Below, piece after piece: positions 7,413-14,254 of a DNA stretch of 33,551 nucleotides (position 1 is its first letter; every line of letters begins with the position of its first letter). The position numbers and the translations under genes were made by a program. The notes below the pieces were generated by a model. That model searched no databases and had not been told where the DNA came from. It saw only the letters and a list, made by a program, of their open reading frames with translations. Source of the DNA: Clostridia bacterium (GTDB lineage Bacteria; Bacillota_A; Clostridia; Christensenellales; Aristaeellaceae); assembly GCA_017518705.1 (NCBI GenBank), contig JAFWUC010000023.1, positions 1 to 33,551 of the forward strand, written 5' to 3'.

Positions 7413-8450
7413 TCAGGGGCGTTTGAGCTTTAACGCGTCCAGCAGCTCAAGGTTCAGGTCCTCCGGGAAGCGGGGGCGCGTGCCCTTCTTTTCGAAGAAC
7501 AGGCCGAAGGAGCCGAAGTAGTCCCAGCTGATGCGGGGGATGCCGTACTCGTCCAGCAGACCCGCCACCAGGCGGTACCAGCCCACCCTTTCGGTGTTCT
7601 CCACGGCGAAGTTGTTGCAGCCGAACTCGCCGCAGAACACGGGCGCCTTCCTTTGGGCGGAGAAGCCCGCGTACTCCTTGAAGCGCTTGGAAATGGCTTC
7701 CACGCTGCCCTGCTGCGGATAGCGCTCGTATATGCCCCGCACGCGCTCGTCGGCGTCGGCGGGGGGAGAGGGCATCCTGGCGGGGTCGTAGGGGAAGGGG
7801 ATGTTCCTGACCTTGGTCATCTCGCACCAGGGCGCGCCCTGGTGGGTGAAGGTGTGGGGATCGTAGAAGTGGAAGGTGTAGATCACCTTTTTGTCGTCGA
7901 ACACGGGCAGCGCCTGCATGCCGGTGAGGCTGTTCCAGTCCGCGCCGCCCACGATCACCCAGCGCTCGGCGTCTATGGCGCGCACGCGGTCGAACACCCG
8001 CTTGATTATGCCGTTCCACACGGGGATCTCGATGCCGTGGGGCTCGTTCATTATCTCGAATATCAGCTTGGGGAAGCGCCCTTTGTAGCGCTGCGCCAGC
8101 TGCTCCCACACGGGGGAAAGCACCTTTTCCACGTCCGCGGTGGTGGTGGAGGCGGTGTCCGTGGCGTTGTGGAAGTCGAATATCAGGCACATGTCCAGTT
8201 CGTCCGCCCATGCGGCGACGTCGTCCAGTATGCTCCATATCGAATCGGGCACCCTGTAGCCCGTCTCGGGCGGGCAGAGTTTTTCGAAGTGGATGGGCAG
8301 GCGCACCACGTCCGCGCCCAGCAGGCGGGCGTTTTCAAAGTCCGCGCGGGTGAACCAGTTCCGGTCTATCTGTTCGGGAGTTTTGAACTCCAGCCATTCG
8401 GTGAAATTGACGCCTTTGGTGAACGGCGCTTTGTATAAGATGTCCGCCAT
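7413..8450 (-). CDS. GH5 family glycoside hydrolase (endoglucanase-like)
   Basis: A 345-residue (beta/alpha)8 enzyme. The acid/base E136 lies in IMNEPHG and the nucleophile E275 in CGEFGCNN. The conserved R50-L-P-I-H and FDFHN (91-95) of clan GH-A are also present. GH5 enzymes cut beta-1,4-glucans, mannans or mixed-linkage glucans. The absence of a signal peptide points to an intracellular enzyme acting on imported oligosaccharides. The ATG at 8450 has an AAGGAG site 6 nt upstream, and a promoter lies at 8499-8527. The substrate cannot be decided from the sequence. Confidence 0.9.
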   Translation of the reverse strand: MADILYKAPFTKGVNFTEWLEFKTPEQIDRNWFTRADFENARLLGADVVRLPIHFEKLCPPETGYRVPDSIWSILDDVAAWADELDMCLIFDFHNATDTASTTTADVEKVLSPVWEQLAQRYKGRFPKLIFEIMNEPHGIEIPVWNGIIKRVFDRVRAIDAERWVIVGGADWNSLTGMQALPVFDDKKVIYTFHFYDPHTFTHQGAPWCEMTKVRNIPFPYDPARMPSPPADADERVRGIYERYPQQGSVEAISKRFKEYAGFSAQRKAPVFCGEFGCNNFAVENTERVGWYRLVAGLLDEYGIPRISWDYFGSFGLFFEKKGTRPRFPEDLNLELLDALKLKRP

Positions 8451-8498
8451 AAAACGCTCCTTGATCGTATTTCCCGCCCCGCGGGATGCCGATAAACC

Positions 8499-8527
8499 AT
8501 ACTACCACAAAACGCGGGTATTTTCAA
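8499..8527 (-). promoter_or_regulatory. Promoter of the GH5-DUF6485 transcript
   Basis: On the minus strand: TTGAAA (8522-8527), a 17-bp spacer and TAGTAT (8499-8504). A small CCCGC/GCGGG hairpin lies in the leader. Confidence 0.6.
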
Positions 8528-8559
8528 CGGCAAAAACGGTGGGACAGCGGTCCGCACGT

Positions 8560-8592
8560 AAAACAGCCGGAGGCTGAAAATCGGCCTCCGGC
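8560..8592 (-). terminator. Terminator after the DUF4838 remnant
   Basis: A 9-bp perfect stem GCCGGAGGC/GCCTCCGGC (8566-8574 with 8584-8592) is followed on the minus strand by TGTTTTA. It begins 7 nt after the stop codon at 8600. Confidence 0.75.
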
Positions 8593-8599
8593 GGTGTTT

Positions 8600-9150
8600 T
8601 TACATCTTGTAGTCGTTTATGACGGTGCGGGTCTGTTCCTTTTCGTACCCGCGCCGTCTTAATTGTGCTATGGATTCCTCCAGCGTCCAGCGCTCGTGGA
8701 TCTCGGTGACGCCCTTTTCCCTGAGCTGCCAGGCGAACTCGTTTATCAGCGCGTCCCTGCCGGGGGTGTCTTCCGGCATGCGGGCGAGGATCAGGTAGCG
8801 CATGCCCAGCATCAGTTTTTCAAGGCGGAAGCGCTGGGCGGCGTCACTTGTCAGGAACAGGGCGCGGCTCAAAAGCTCCGCTGCCTCGGAAACGGCCGCA
8901 TCCGTGATGAACTCCGCCCGGCTGTCGCAGGCTATGCCCGCGTGGGACAGGCGCGCCTGCCACGGCCCACGAGTATCTCGTATTCCCCGTCCGCGATAAG
9001 CGCGGTCTGCACGGTCAGGGACGCGCCGCACATTTTCAGCACGAACTGTTGGAGCTCGTCCGCGGCGTATTTGACCGTTTCGTGCACGGGATGGTCGGTC
9101 ACTATGCGCCAGGGCGTGCGCCCGTTTTCGGCCAGCAGGTATTGCTTCAT
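8600..9150 (-). pseudogene. Remnant of a DUF4838 protein with internal deletion and frameshift
   Basis: Two pieces in different frames look like the two ends of one DUF4838 protein. The 5' piece (from ATG 9150, with a ribosome binding site) reads about 64 residues ending EYEILVGRG. This is the usual small N-terminal domain of DUF4838 and alpha-glucuronidase-like proteins. It then runs out of family character and stops at 8932. The 3' piece, in another frame from about 8940, reads ITDAAVSEAAELLSRALF to the stop at 8600. This is the helical C-terminal end of the family, including the EFAWQLREKGVTEIHER stretch. The large central catalytic-like domain, several hundred residues, is missing. The junction lies near 8930-8960. 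Family members are linked to glycan breakdown, which fits the neighbours. A sequencing error could explain a frameshift but not the missing centre. Confidence 0.72.
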
Positions 9151-9170
9151 GATATGCTCCCGGTAGATAG

Positions 9171-9462
9171 TAGCTGTTAGCTGATAGAGCGCGGCTGCGC
9201 CGCGGAGGTGGTCGATGGTCGTTGGTCATTGGTCATTGGTCATTGGTCGAGGGACGGTGGGTGATGGTCGTTGATCGTTGGTTGGTGCGTCGATGGTCTT
9301 TCGTGCGTCATTGCGAGTGCGCGAATGGGAGTGAATTTGCGTTCAGTGGACGCAAAGAGCCATGAGCGTTCGTTGAAGTGTTCGAGCGTGGTGATCCGTT
9401 CTAAATTTGATAGGGTTACGGATTGCCACGTCACACACTACGTGTGTTCCTCGCAATGACGC
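9171..9462. repeat. Composite intergenic repeat, copy C
   Basis: Occupies the first half of the 569-base gap 9151-9719. It has AGCTGTT/AGCTGAT units (from about 9171), six GGTCNNN heptads (9210-9251) with degenerate ones after them, and the nested palindrome. The outer arms are GCGTCATTGCGAG/CTCGCAATGACGC (9305-9317 with 9450-9462). The inner arms GTGGTGATCCGT/ACGGATTGCCAC (9388-9399 with 9418-9429) have one mismatched and one wobble position. Confidence 0.83.
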
Positions 9463-9511
9463 GAAAAACGTGCTGCTCTCTGTACCCCTCTCCGTTCTGC
9501 TTTATTCCGCA

Positions 9512-9713
9512 GGACCGGCTGTGCCGGTTCGAGGATGCTTTTTTACGAAGGACAGCCTGCCGTCCGGGAGTAAAAAAGCTTACATTGCGCTTTTTGCGCA
9601 CGGAAATTGCCGAAGCGATTTCAGCAAAAAGCGTTATTTGTTTCCGCCCCCGTTTTTACCAAAAACGGGGGCGGAAATCTCTGATCGAAATGCATCGTAG
9701 AGGCATTTCGATC
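9512..9713. repeat. Run of five hairpins in non-coding sequence
   Basis: The second half of the gap has no coding signal but five consecutive inverted repeats: ACCGGC/GCCGGT (9514-9528), GCTTTTTTAC/GTAAAAAAGC (9537-9579), CGCTTTTTGC/GCAAAAAGCG (9588-9633, with an inner GAAATTGC/GCGATTTC stem), a perfect 17-bp repeat with a 3-nt loop (9641-9677), and GATCGAAATGC/GCATTTCGATC (9683-9713). The last two follow the stop of the ABC permease gene and may act as its terminator, though no clear T-run is present. Confidence 0.7.
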
Positions 9714-9719
9714 AATCTG

Positions 9720-10541
9720 TTACACGCTCAGTTTCCTCTGCATCAGCTCGGCGGCGCCCACATAGAACAGTCCGGCGAAAGCCAGGGAGACCAGACCGCT
9801 CTTCACGAAGTACCAGGGCTCGACGGCGATCACCTGCGTTGTGGTGCCGGAAGCTCCCATAATGGGCATGTTCTCGATCACCTGGGTGGTCTGGTAGGTC
9901 ACGTCGCCTGCGATCAGGCCGCTGACCCTGCTCATGGCGTAGCTGAGCACCAGGAAGAGGATGAAGCTGATGAGCAGGCTGAACTTTTTGCCGTTAAGCA
10001 GCGCGGAGGCGACCACGTCCGCCATGAACGCGGCGGTGATGGTGGCGAACCAGCTGGCCAGCATACCGAACACCATGCCCGCCATGTAGCCCGCGTCCAG
10101 GTTGAGGCCGTAGCCGAACACGCTCAGGATCTCACGCATGGCGTCCATTATGGAGTCGATCTGGCCGTAGCGCTTGACCAGCAGGGACATGTCCAGCACG
10201 CCCAGGCCGAAGAAGAACGCGCCGCCGATAAGCATAGACAGCAGGTTTTCCAGCATCTTCGCGCCCAGGATCTTGTAGCAGCTGTTGGGGGTCATGAACA
10301 GCATGTAGCTCTGCTTGGTGTTCATGTCCCTGTGCAGGGTCAGCACGCTCTGCAGGCCGATGAACACGATGCCGAACATGGCGGTGAAGAACAGAAGCAG
10401 TATGCCTACCGCGACGGTGAGCTCCCTGTCCTTGCTCCACAGGCCGATAAGGTATATCGCCTGCGCGACTACGGTGATGCCCAGGATTATGAGCTTGGTG
10501 ATCAGTGTCTTTTTGAACTCGTATTTGAACAGGTTTTTCAT
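9720..10541 (-). CDS. ABC-2 type transporter permease
   Basis: A 273-residue membrane protein with about six predicted helices (roughly 15-37, 43-65, 100-122, 155-180, 188-208 and 247-265). This is the layout of the ABC-2 permeases that pair with a YtrB-type ATPase. Its start overlaps the end of the ATPase gene by 4 bp, so translation is coupled. With the GntR regulator upstream it forms a three-gene module. In Bacillota such modules (YtrA/YtrB types) often respond to cell-envelope antibiotics; that is family knowledge, and the substrate here is not visible. Confidence 0.88.
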   Translation of the reverse strand: MKNLFKYEFKKTLITKLIILGITVVAQAIYLIGLWSKDRELTVAVGILLLFFTAMFGIVFIGLQSVLTLHRDMNTKQSYMLFMTPNSCYKILGAKMLENLLSMLIGGAFFFGLGVLDMSLLVKRYGQIDSIMDAMREILSVFGYGLNLDAGYMAGMVFGMLASWFATITAAFMADVVASALLNGKKFSLLISFILFLVLSYAMSRVSGLIAGDVTYQTTQVIENMPIMGASGTTTQVIAVEPWYFVKSGLVSLAFAGLFYVGAAELMQRKLSV

Positions 10542-11245
10542 TTTGCTTCCACCTCCGCGTGACCGTAGATCTGGCGGTATCTGTCCGCCATGGACAGGCC
10601 GCGCTCGTCCCTGAGCTGTTCAAGGTCCACGTTTTCCACCAGCCTGCCTTCGCTTATGAACACCGCCCGGTCGGCGATGGCTTCCATCTCCTCCACCAGG
10701 TGGCTGGACAGAAGCAGCAGCTTGTCCTGAGTGGCGCCCTCCAGTATGCAGGCGCGGATCTCGTCCCTGGCCAGCAGGTCGATGCCGTTGAAGGGCTCGT
10801 CCAGCATGTACACCTTCGCGTCCCTGGCCAGCGTGACGGCGATCTTCAGCTTGGCCATCATGCCGGAGGACAGGGTGCGGCTTTTCAGGTTTTCCCTGAG
10901 CTGCATTTTATTGAGCAGGTCGAGATAGCGGGCGTAGGAAAAGTCCTCGAAAAAGTCTTCGTAATACTTGCCCACGTCCTTTACGGACATCCAGGTGTAG
11001 AAGTAGGGCTCGGTGGACATGTACGCCACGTATTTGCGGCTTTCTATGTCCACGGGTCTGCCGTCGAACTCCACTATGCCGCTCGTGGGCTTGATAAGCC
11101 CCGCCGCCATCTTCATCCAGGTGGTCTTGCCGCTGCCGTTGGGGCCCAGCAGCGCGTAAATGTGGCCCTTTTCCAGCTTGAGATCCACGTGGTCCACCGC
11201 GATCTTGCTGCCGAACGCTTTGGTTACCTGTTTGCTTTCCAGCAT
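10538..11245 (-). CDS. ABC transporter ATP-binding protein (YtrB-like)
   Basis: A 235-residue nucleotide-binding domain. Walker A is GPNGSGKTT (34-42), the signature is a degenerate LSSGMMAK (125-132) instead of LSGGQ, Walker B is VYMLDEP (145-151) and the switch histidine is H182. The degenerate signature is common in ABC-2 exporters of the CcmA/YtrB type. It energises the permease encoded by the overlapping downstream gene and lies 3 bp after the GntR gene. Confidence 0.92.
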   Translation of the reverse strand: MLESKQVTKAFGSKIAVDHVDLKLEKGHIYALLGPNGSGKTTWMKMAAGLIKPTSGIVEFDGRPVDIESRKYVAYMSTEPYFYTWMSVKDVGKYYEDFFEDFSYARYLDLLNKMQLRENLKSRTLSSGMMAKLKIAVTLARDAKVYMLDEPFNGIDLLARDEIRACILEGATQDKLLLLSSHLVEEMEAIADRAVFISEGRLVENVDLEQLRDERGLSMADRYRQIYGHAEVEAK

Positions 11246-11248
11246 TTC

Positions 11249-11599
11249 CTAATCCTCCGTTTCCAGCAGCCGTACGGTCTCCTGCTTTGAAAAACCCAGC
11301 TGCTTCATCCTGTCTGTAAATTCCCGCGCGGCCTTTTCGGCCATCTCCAGGCGCAGCGCCTGCAGGCGGGCGGTATCCTGAGTCACGAAGGTGCCCATGC
11401 CCCGGCGCGTCTCCACCAGGTGCGCGTCTTCCAGCTCCCGGTACACCCGCGCGGCAGTGTTGGGGTTGATGGAAAACCTGACGGCCATGTCCCGCCCGCC
11501 CGGCAGCTTTTCGCCGGGAGCGAGCGCGCCGGTGACGATGTCGGTCATGATCCGACCCATCACCTGCAGCCATATGGGTGTGTTGGCCTCGTACTGCAT
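11249..11599 (-). CDS. GntR family regulator, YtrA subfamily
   Basis: A 116-residue regulator with an N-terminal winged helix (about 8-75), including LPGGRDMAVRFSINPNTAAR and the wing GMGTFV. A short helical tail (about 80-116) serves for dimerisation. The small size and lack of a ligand domain mark the YtrA subfamily, whose members repress their own operon with an adjacent ABC transporter. A GGAGGG site precedes the ATG. An inverted repeat overlapping the promoter (11618-11641) is the probable operator. Confidence 0.92.
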   Translation of the reverse strand: MQYEANTPIWLQVMGRIMTDIVTGALAPGEKLPGGRDMAVRFSINPNTAARVYRELEDAHLVETRRGMGTFVTQDTARLQALRLEMAEKAAREFTDRMKQLGFSKQETVRLLETED

Positions 11600-11617
11600 G
11601 GCGTCCCTCCGTGTATC

Positions 11618-11653
11618 AGTGAACTATATACATAGTACACTAAGTCACGTTAA
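11618..11653 (-). promoter_or_regulatory. Operon promoter with overlapping GntR/YtrA operator
   Basis: The dyad AGTGAACTAT-ATAC-ATAGTACACT (11618-11641) is symmetrical except for one base pair and fits the AGTGTACTA/TAGTACACT type of site bound by YtrA-like regulators. On the minus strand a promoter TTAACG (11648-11653), 17 bp, TATATA (11625-11630) overlaps it, so binding should block transcription. The dyad ends about 18 bp before the regulator's start codon. Confidence 0.75.
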
Positions 11654-11705
11654 GAAACAAGCGCGCTTTTGATTATGTTTCGGTAAACATGCTTTCGCGC
11701 CCGGC

Positions 11706-11734
11706 TTGCGCGGGAGCGAATAATGTGGTACAAT
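11706..11734 (+). promoter_or_regulatory. Promoter of the anchored protein gene at 11767
   Basis: TTGCGC (11706-11711), a 17-bp spacer and TACAAT (11729-11734). It is divergent from the GntR operon promoter. Confidence 0.6.
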
Positions 11735-11766
11735 TTTCAAAATCAAAGCCGTAAAGGAAACATGAC

Positions 11767-12855
11767 ATGTCCCGAAAGCAGATCACTTACCGCCGCCTGT
11801 ACGAACGCAGCTGCCGTTGGAAACGGTGGAGCTTTGTCATCGCGCTGATCATTATCGCGCTGCTCGCCGCGGTGTGGCTGGTCGCGGACAGCCGGCTTAG
11901 GGAATACGAGGGCAGCCAAAGCATTTACGCCGCCCGGGAGTACTTTGAGCGCCTGAAAAACGGGGAGCTTGACGGGCTGTACGAAAGCGAGAAGGCGCTT
12001 TTGTCGGGCGCCGAGACCAGGCAGGATTACGAGGAAAACGCGCTTGACGCCATACGGCAGGGGGCAAGCCTTGACGAGACGCCCCGGCGGGAGGGCGAAG
12101 ACACGGAAAAATACACCGTGAAGCTTGCCGGGGGAGGGACGATCGAGTTCACCCTTAAAACGGACGGCGTCACCCGCCACGGCTACGACGTGTGGAAGGT
12201 GAAAGGCGTAAAAGCGGCGCTGCTCACATTAAATGAATACACCCTGGTGTGCCCCGCGGACGCCGCGGCATTCGCGGACGGGGTCCCGTTGACCGAAGCG
12301 GACATCGCCGAAACGGGCATTCCGGGCAGGTATTCTTTTTTGACGGGCGAAGTCACCGAAGGCTTTACGGACGTCAGATACTCCGTTAAGCGCGCGCTCA
12401 AACCGCCCGTGTTCGCCGTCAGGGACGCCGCGGGGCGGGAAACGGAGCTTTCTGTACGGGGCGGCAGCGCCAAAGCGGAATACCTGTACGACGAAGCAAA
12501 CGAAGCCCGGAAAGAGGAGTGCGTAAACGCGGTAAAATACCTTGCGCGCTACACCCTGGGGCGCGTCACGGTGGAGCAGATGCTCTCGCAGTGCGTGAGG
12601 GACTCCGTCGCCTGGGAAGAGATAAAGGAGTACGGGCTGTGGAAGAGTGCCGGCTCGGGCAGCGAGCCCGTGTTTGAGGACATGGAGGCGAGCCTGTTCA
12701 CCCGCCTTGCCGAGGACAGGTTCATCTGCCGGGTGAAGGGCAGGTGCGTGGCGTCCATGAAAGCCGCCGGCGACACTGTGACCGAGCTGGATTACCTGAT
12801 GGTCTTCCGCATAAGCGGAGACAGGCTGCTGATAGAGGACTACTACACGCTGTGA
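11767..12855 (+). CDS. Membrane-anchored hypothetical protein
   Basis: A 362-residue protein I do not recognise. The N-terminus is basic (residues 1-20), then one strong membrane helix (21-40), so the remaining 320 or so residues should face outside. The external part begins with an NTF2-like stretch (YAAREYFERLKNGELDGLYE, about 54-73) and ends with a second region (about 250-362) also rich in short helices and strands and closing DRLLIEDYYTL. Two such segments suggest a duplicated or two-domain NTF2-like fold; this is a weak inference. Start ATG 11767 has an AAAGGAAA site. It is a single-gene unit with its own promoter and terminator. Confidence 0.75.
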   Translation: MSRKQITYRRLYERSCRWKRWSFVIALIIIALLAAVWLVADSRLREYEGSQSIYAAREYFERLKNGELDGLYESEKALLSGAETRQDYEENALDAIRQGASLDETPRREGEDTEKYTVKLAGGGTIEFTLKTDGVTRHGYDVWKVKGVKAALLTLNEYTLVCPADAAAFADGVPLTEADIAETGIPGRYSFLTGEVTEGFTDVRYSVKRALKPPVFAVRDAAGRETELSVRGGSAKAEYLYDEANEARKEECVNAVKYLARYTLGRVTVEQMLSQCVRDSVAWEEIKEYGLWKSAGSGSEPVFEDMEASLFTRLAEDRFICRVKGRCVASMKAAGDTVTELDYLMVFRISGDRLLIEDYYTL

Positions 12856-12873
12856 TTGCAGTTTTCCGCACAC

Positions 12874-12899
12874 AAAAAACCGCCGAAAGGCGGTTTTTT
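12874..12899. terminator. Bidirectional terminator
   Basis: A perfect 11-bp stem AAAAAACCGCC/GGCGGTTTTTT (12874-12884 with 12889-12899) closed by a GAAA tetraloop. The A and T tracts allow it to serve both convergent genes. Confidence 0.92.
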
Positions 12900-12919
12900 A
12901 TTATATCCGGGCTGTGGGT

Positions 12920-14170
12920 TCAGCTGCCCGCGCCTATCGGCGTATATCCGCTTTTTTCCACCAGCGCCTGACCCTGCGGACCGCAGATCCAGTCAACCAG
13001 CGCAAGGGTATTTTCGTCCGCGTCGGAACGGGTGACAGCATAGAAACAGGACGCCAGCAGATAACTCCCGTTTTCAATGTTCTCCACCGTGGGCTCAACG
13101 CCGTTTATGGCCAGCAGCTTAACGTCAAAACCTTTCATGAGTGCGGTGCAGTAAAAACGGAAGGAATAACCGATAGCGTTGCGGTGATTTTTGTAGCCGG
13201 AGACCTGTTCCACAATATCGCCCATACCGCCCTGAACCATTTCTTTTTCCGCGGGCATCAGAGGTGTGTCGCGCATTACGAACCTCTTAAGGGCTGTCTG
13301 GCTGCCGCTGCCTTCATTGCGCTGGTAAGCCCGGATACTGCCAAGCCATTTTACGCCCAGCTGATCCCATTTTGTGGTCTCGCCGCTGTATATGGAGCGC
13401 ACCTGTGAAAGCGTGATGCTGTCCAATGGGTTGTCCGGATGAACGAAAAACACGAACGCTTCCCGTCCGATTGGAGTGTAGACCAGTTCCACGCCTTTTT
13501 CGGCAGCATAAGCCTCCTGTTCCTCGCTGGGACCGGCAGCGAAGATTATGTCGCACCGGCCGTCCGCTATATTGCGGTACGCGCAGCCGGTCGTATTGCA
13601 CGCGACTTTTTCAGCGATCTCCCACGCCTTCATATCCGCCATTGAAGAAGGATAGACTGCCTGAGCGAAAGAGGCGTATACGGGATACAGCGCGGTGGCG
13701 CCGTCCATGCGCGGGACCGTGTTTGCGTCGGCAAACCGCAGCGTCGGTTCATCGTCCAATCGCCTGGCCAGAGTGTTTGCCGTGAATGGGATGTATGTTT
13801 CGTATTTGAAGTATTCCCGCAGGGTGATATCGTAAAGGTATTGGTCATAGGCGTAGCCGGCGCAGATGCCGCCCACTGCAAGGGCAAAGCATGTGAGCCA
13901 CGCGAGAAACTTTTTGATAGTCCAAAAACGCAGTACCAGGCCGGAAATAAAGCCTATGAGCAGCAGCCCGGCGGTTATCCATGAGACATAGAAATACCAG
14001 GCGCGATTGCTGAAGGTCAATACAAAAAACAGGATAATACTAAGGGGTACGGCGTTTGCGGCAGCGGAGATGACCGCGTTGGTCTTGCCGCCGCACTTAA
14101 TAAAGGCTATGTTGCCAAGCAGCCATATCAGCACTAAAACTGAAAACAGGACAACGATCAGGATATCCAT
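12920..14170 (-). CDS. Membrane-tethered PstS-like substrate-binding protein
   Basis: A 416-residue protein. Four predicted helices at the N-terminus (about 3-22, 33-54, 58-80, 86-108) are followed by a PstS/PBP2-type binding domain (about 140-416). Hallmarks are DGATALYPVYASF (156-168), equivalent to the DGS/T-AL motif of phosphate-binding proteins, and RNEGSGSQTALKRF further on. PstS is normally a lipoprotein or secreted protein feeding PstCA. Here it is held by a four-helix module and no pst transporter gene is nearby, so it may sense phosphate or another oxyanion instead of importing it. By eye it is less GC-rich than most neighbours. The ATG has an AAGGAA site. Confidence 0.82.
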   Translation of the reverse strand: MDILIVVLFSVLVLIWLLGNIAFIKCGGKTNAVISAAANAVPLSIILFFVLTFSNRAWYFYVSWITAGLLLIGFISGLVLRFWTIKKFLAWLTCFALAVGGICAGYAYDQYLYDITLREYFKYETYIPFTANTLARRLDDEPTLRFADANTVPRMDGATALYPVYASFAQAVYPSSMADMKAWEIAEKVACNTTGCAYRNIADGRCDIIFAAGPSEEQEAYAAEKGVELVYTPIGREAFVFFVHPDNPLDSITLSQVRSIYSGETTKWDQLGVKWLGSIRAYQRNEGSGSQTALKRFVMRDTPLMPAEKEMVQGGMGDIVEQVSGYKNHRNAIGYSFRFYCTALMKGFDVKLLAINGVEPTVENIENGSYLLASCFYAVTRSDADENTLALVDWICGPQGQALVEKSGYTPIGAGS

Positions 14171-14198
14171 GATATCGTTCCTTTACAGGCACAGGGTC

Positions 14199-14236
14199 AA
14201 AACCCGCTTTTAGCGTTTTTCCCGGACCGATGGTCC
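14199..14236 (-). terminator. Weak hairpin region after the phosphodiester glycosidase gene
   Basis: On the minus strand GGACC-ATC-GGTCC (14224-14236) is followed by a short CGCT/AGCG stem (14205-14215) and GGGTTTT. The stems are short, so termination here is only a suggestion. Confidence 0.3.
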
Positions 14237-14254
14237 TAAAGCCGGCAGCCGGGT

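Noticed and set aside
8932..9150. A stand-alone 72-residue protein in place of the pseudogene
   Set aside because: Its end loses family character after EYEILVGRG, and the matching C-terminal half of the same family follows in another frame.
9423..10562. A 379-codon plus-strand frame across the repeat region and the ABC permease
   Set aside because: It crosses the hairpin region and runs antisense to the permease, with shadow-like composition and no ribosome binding site seen.
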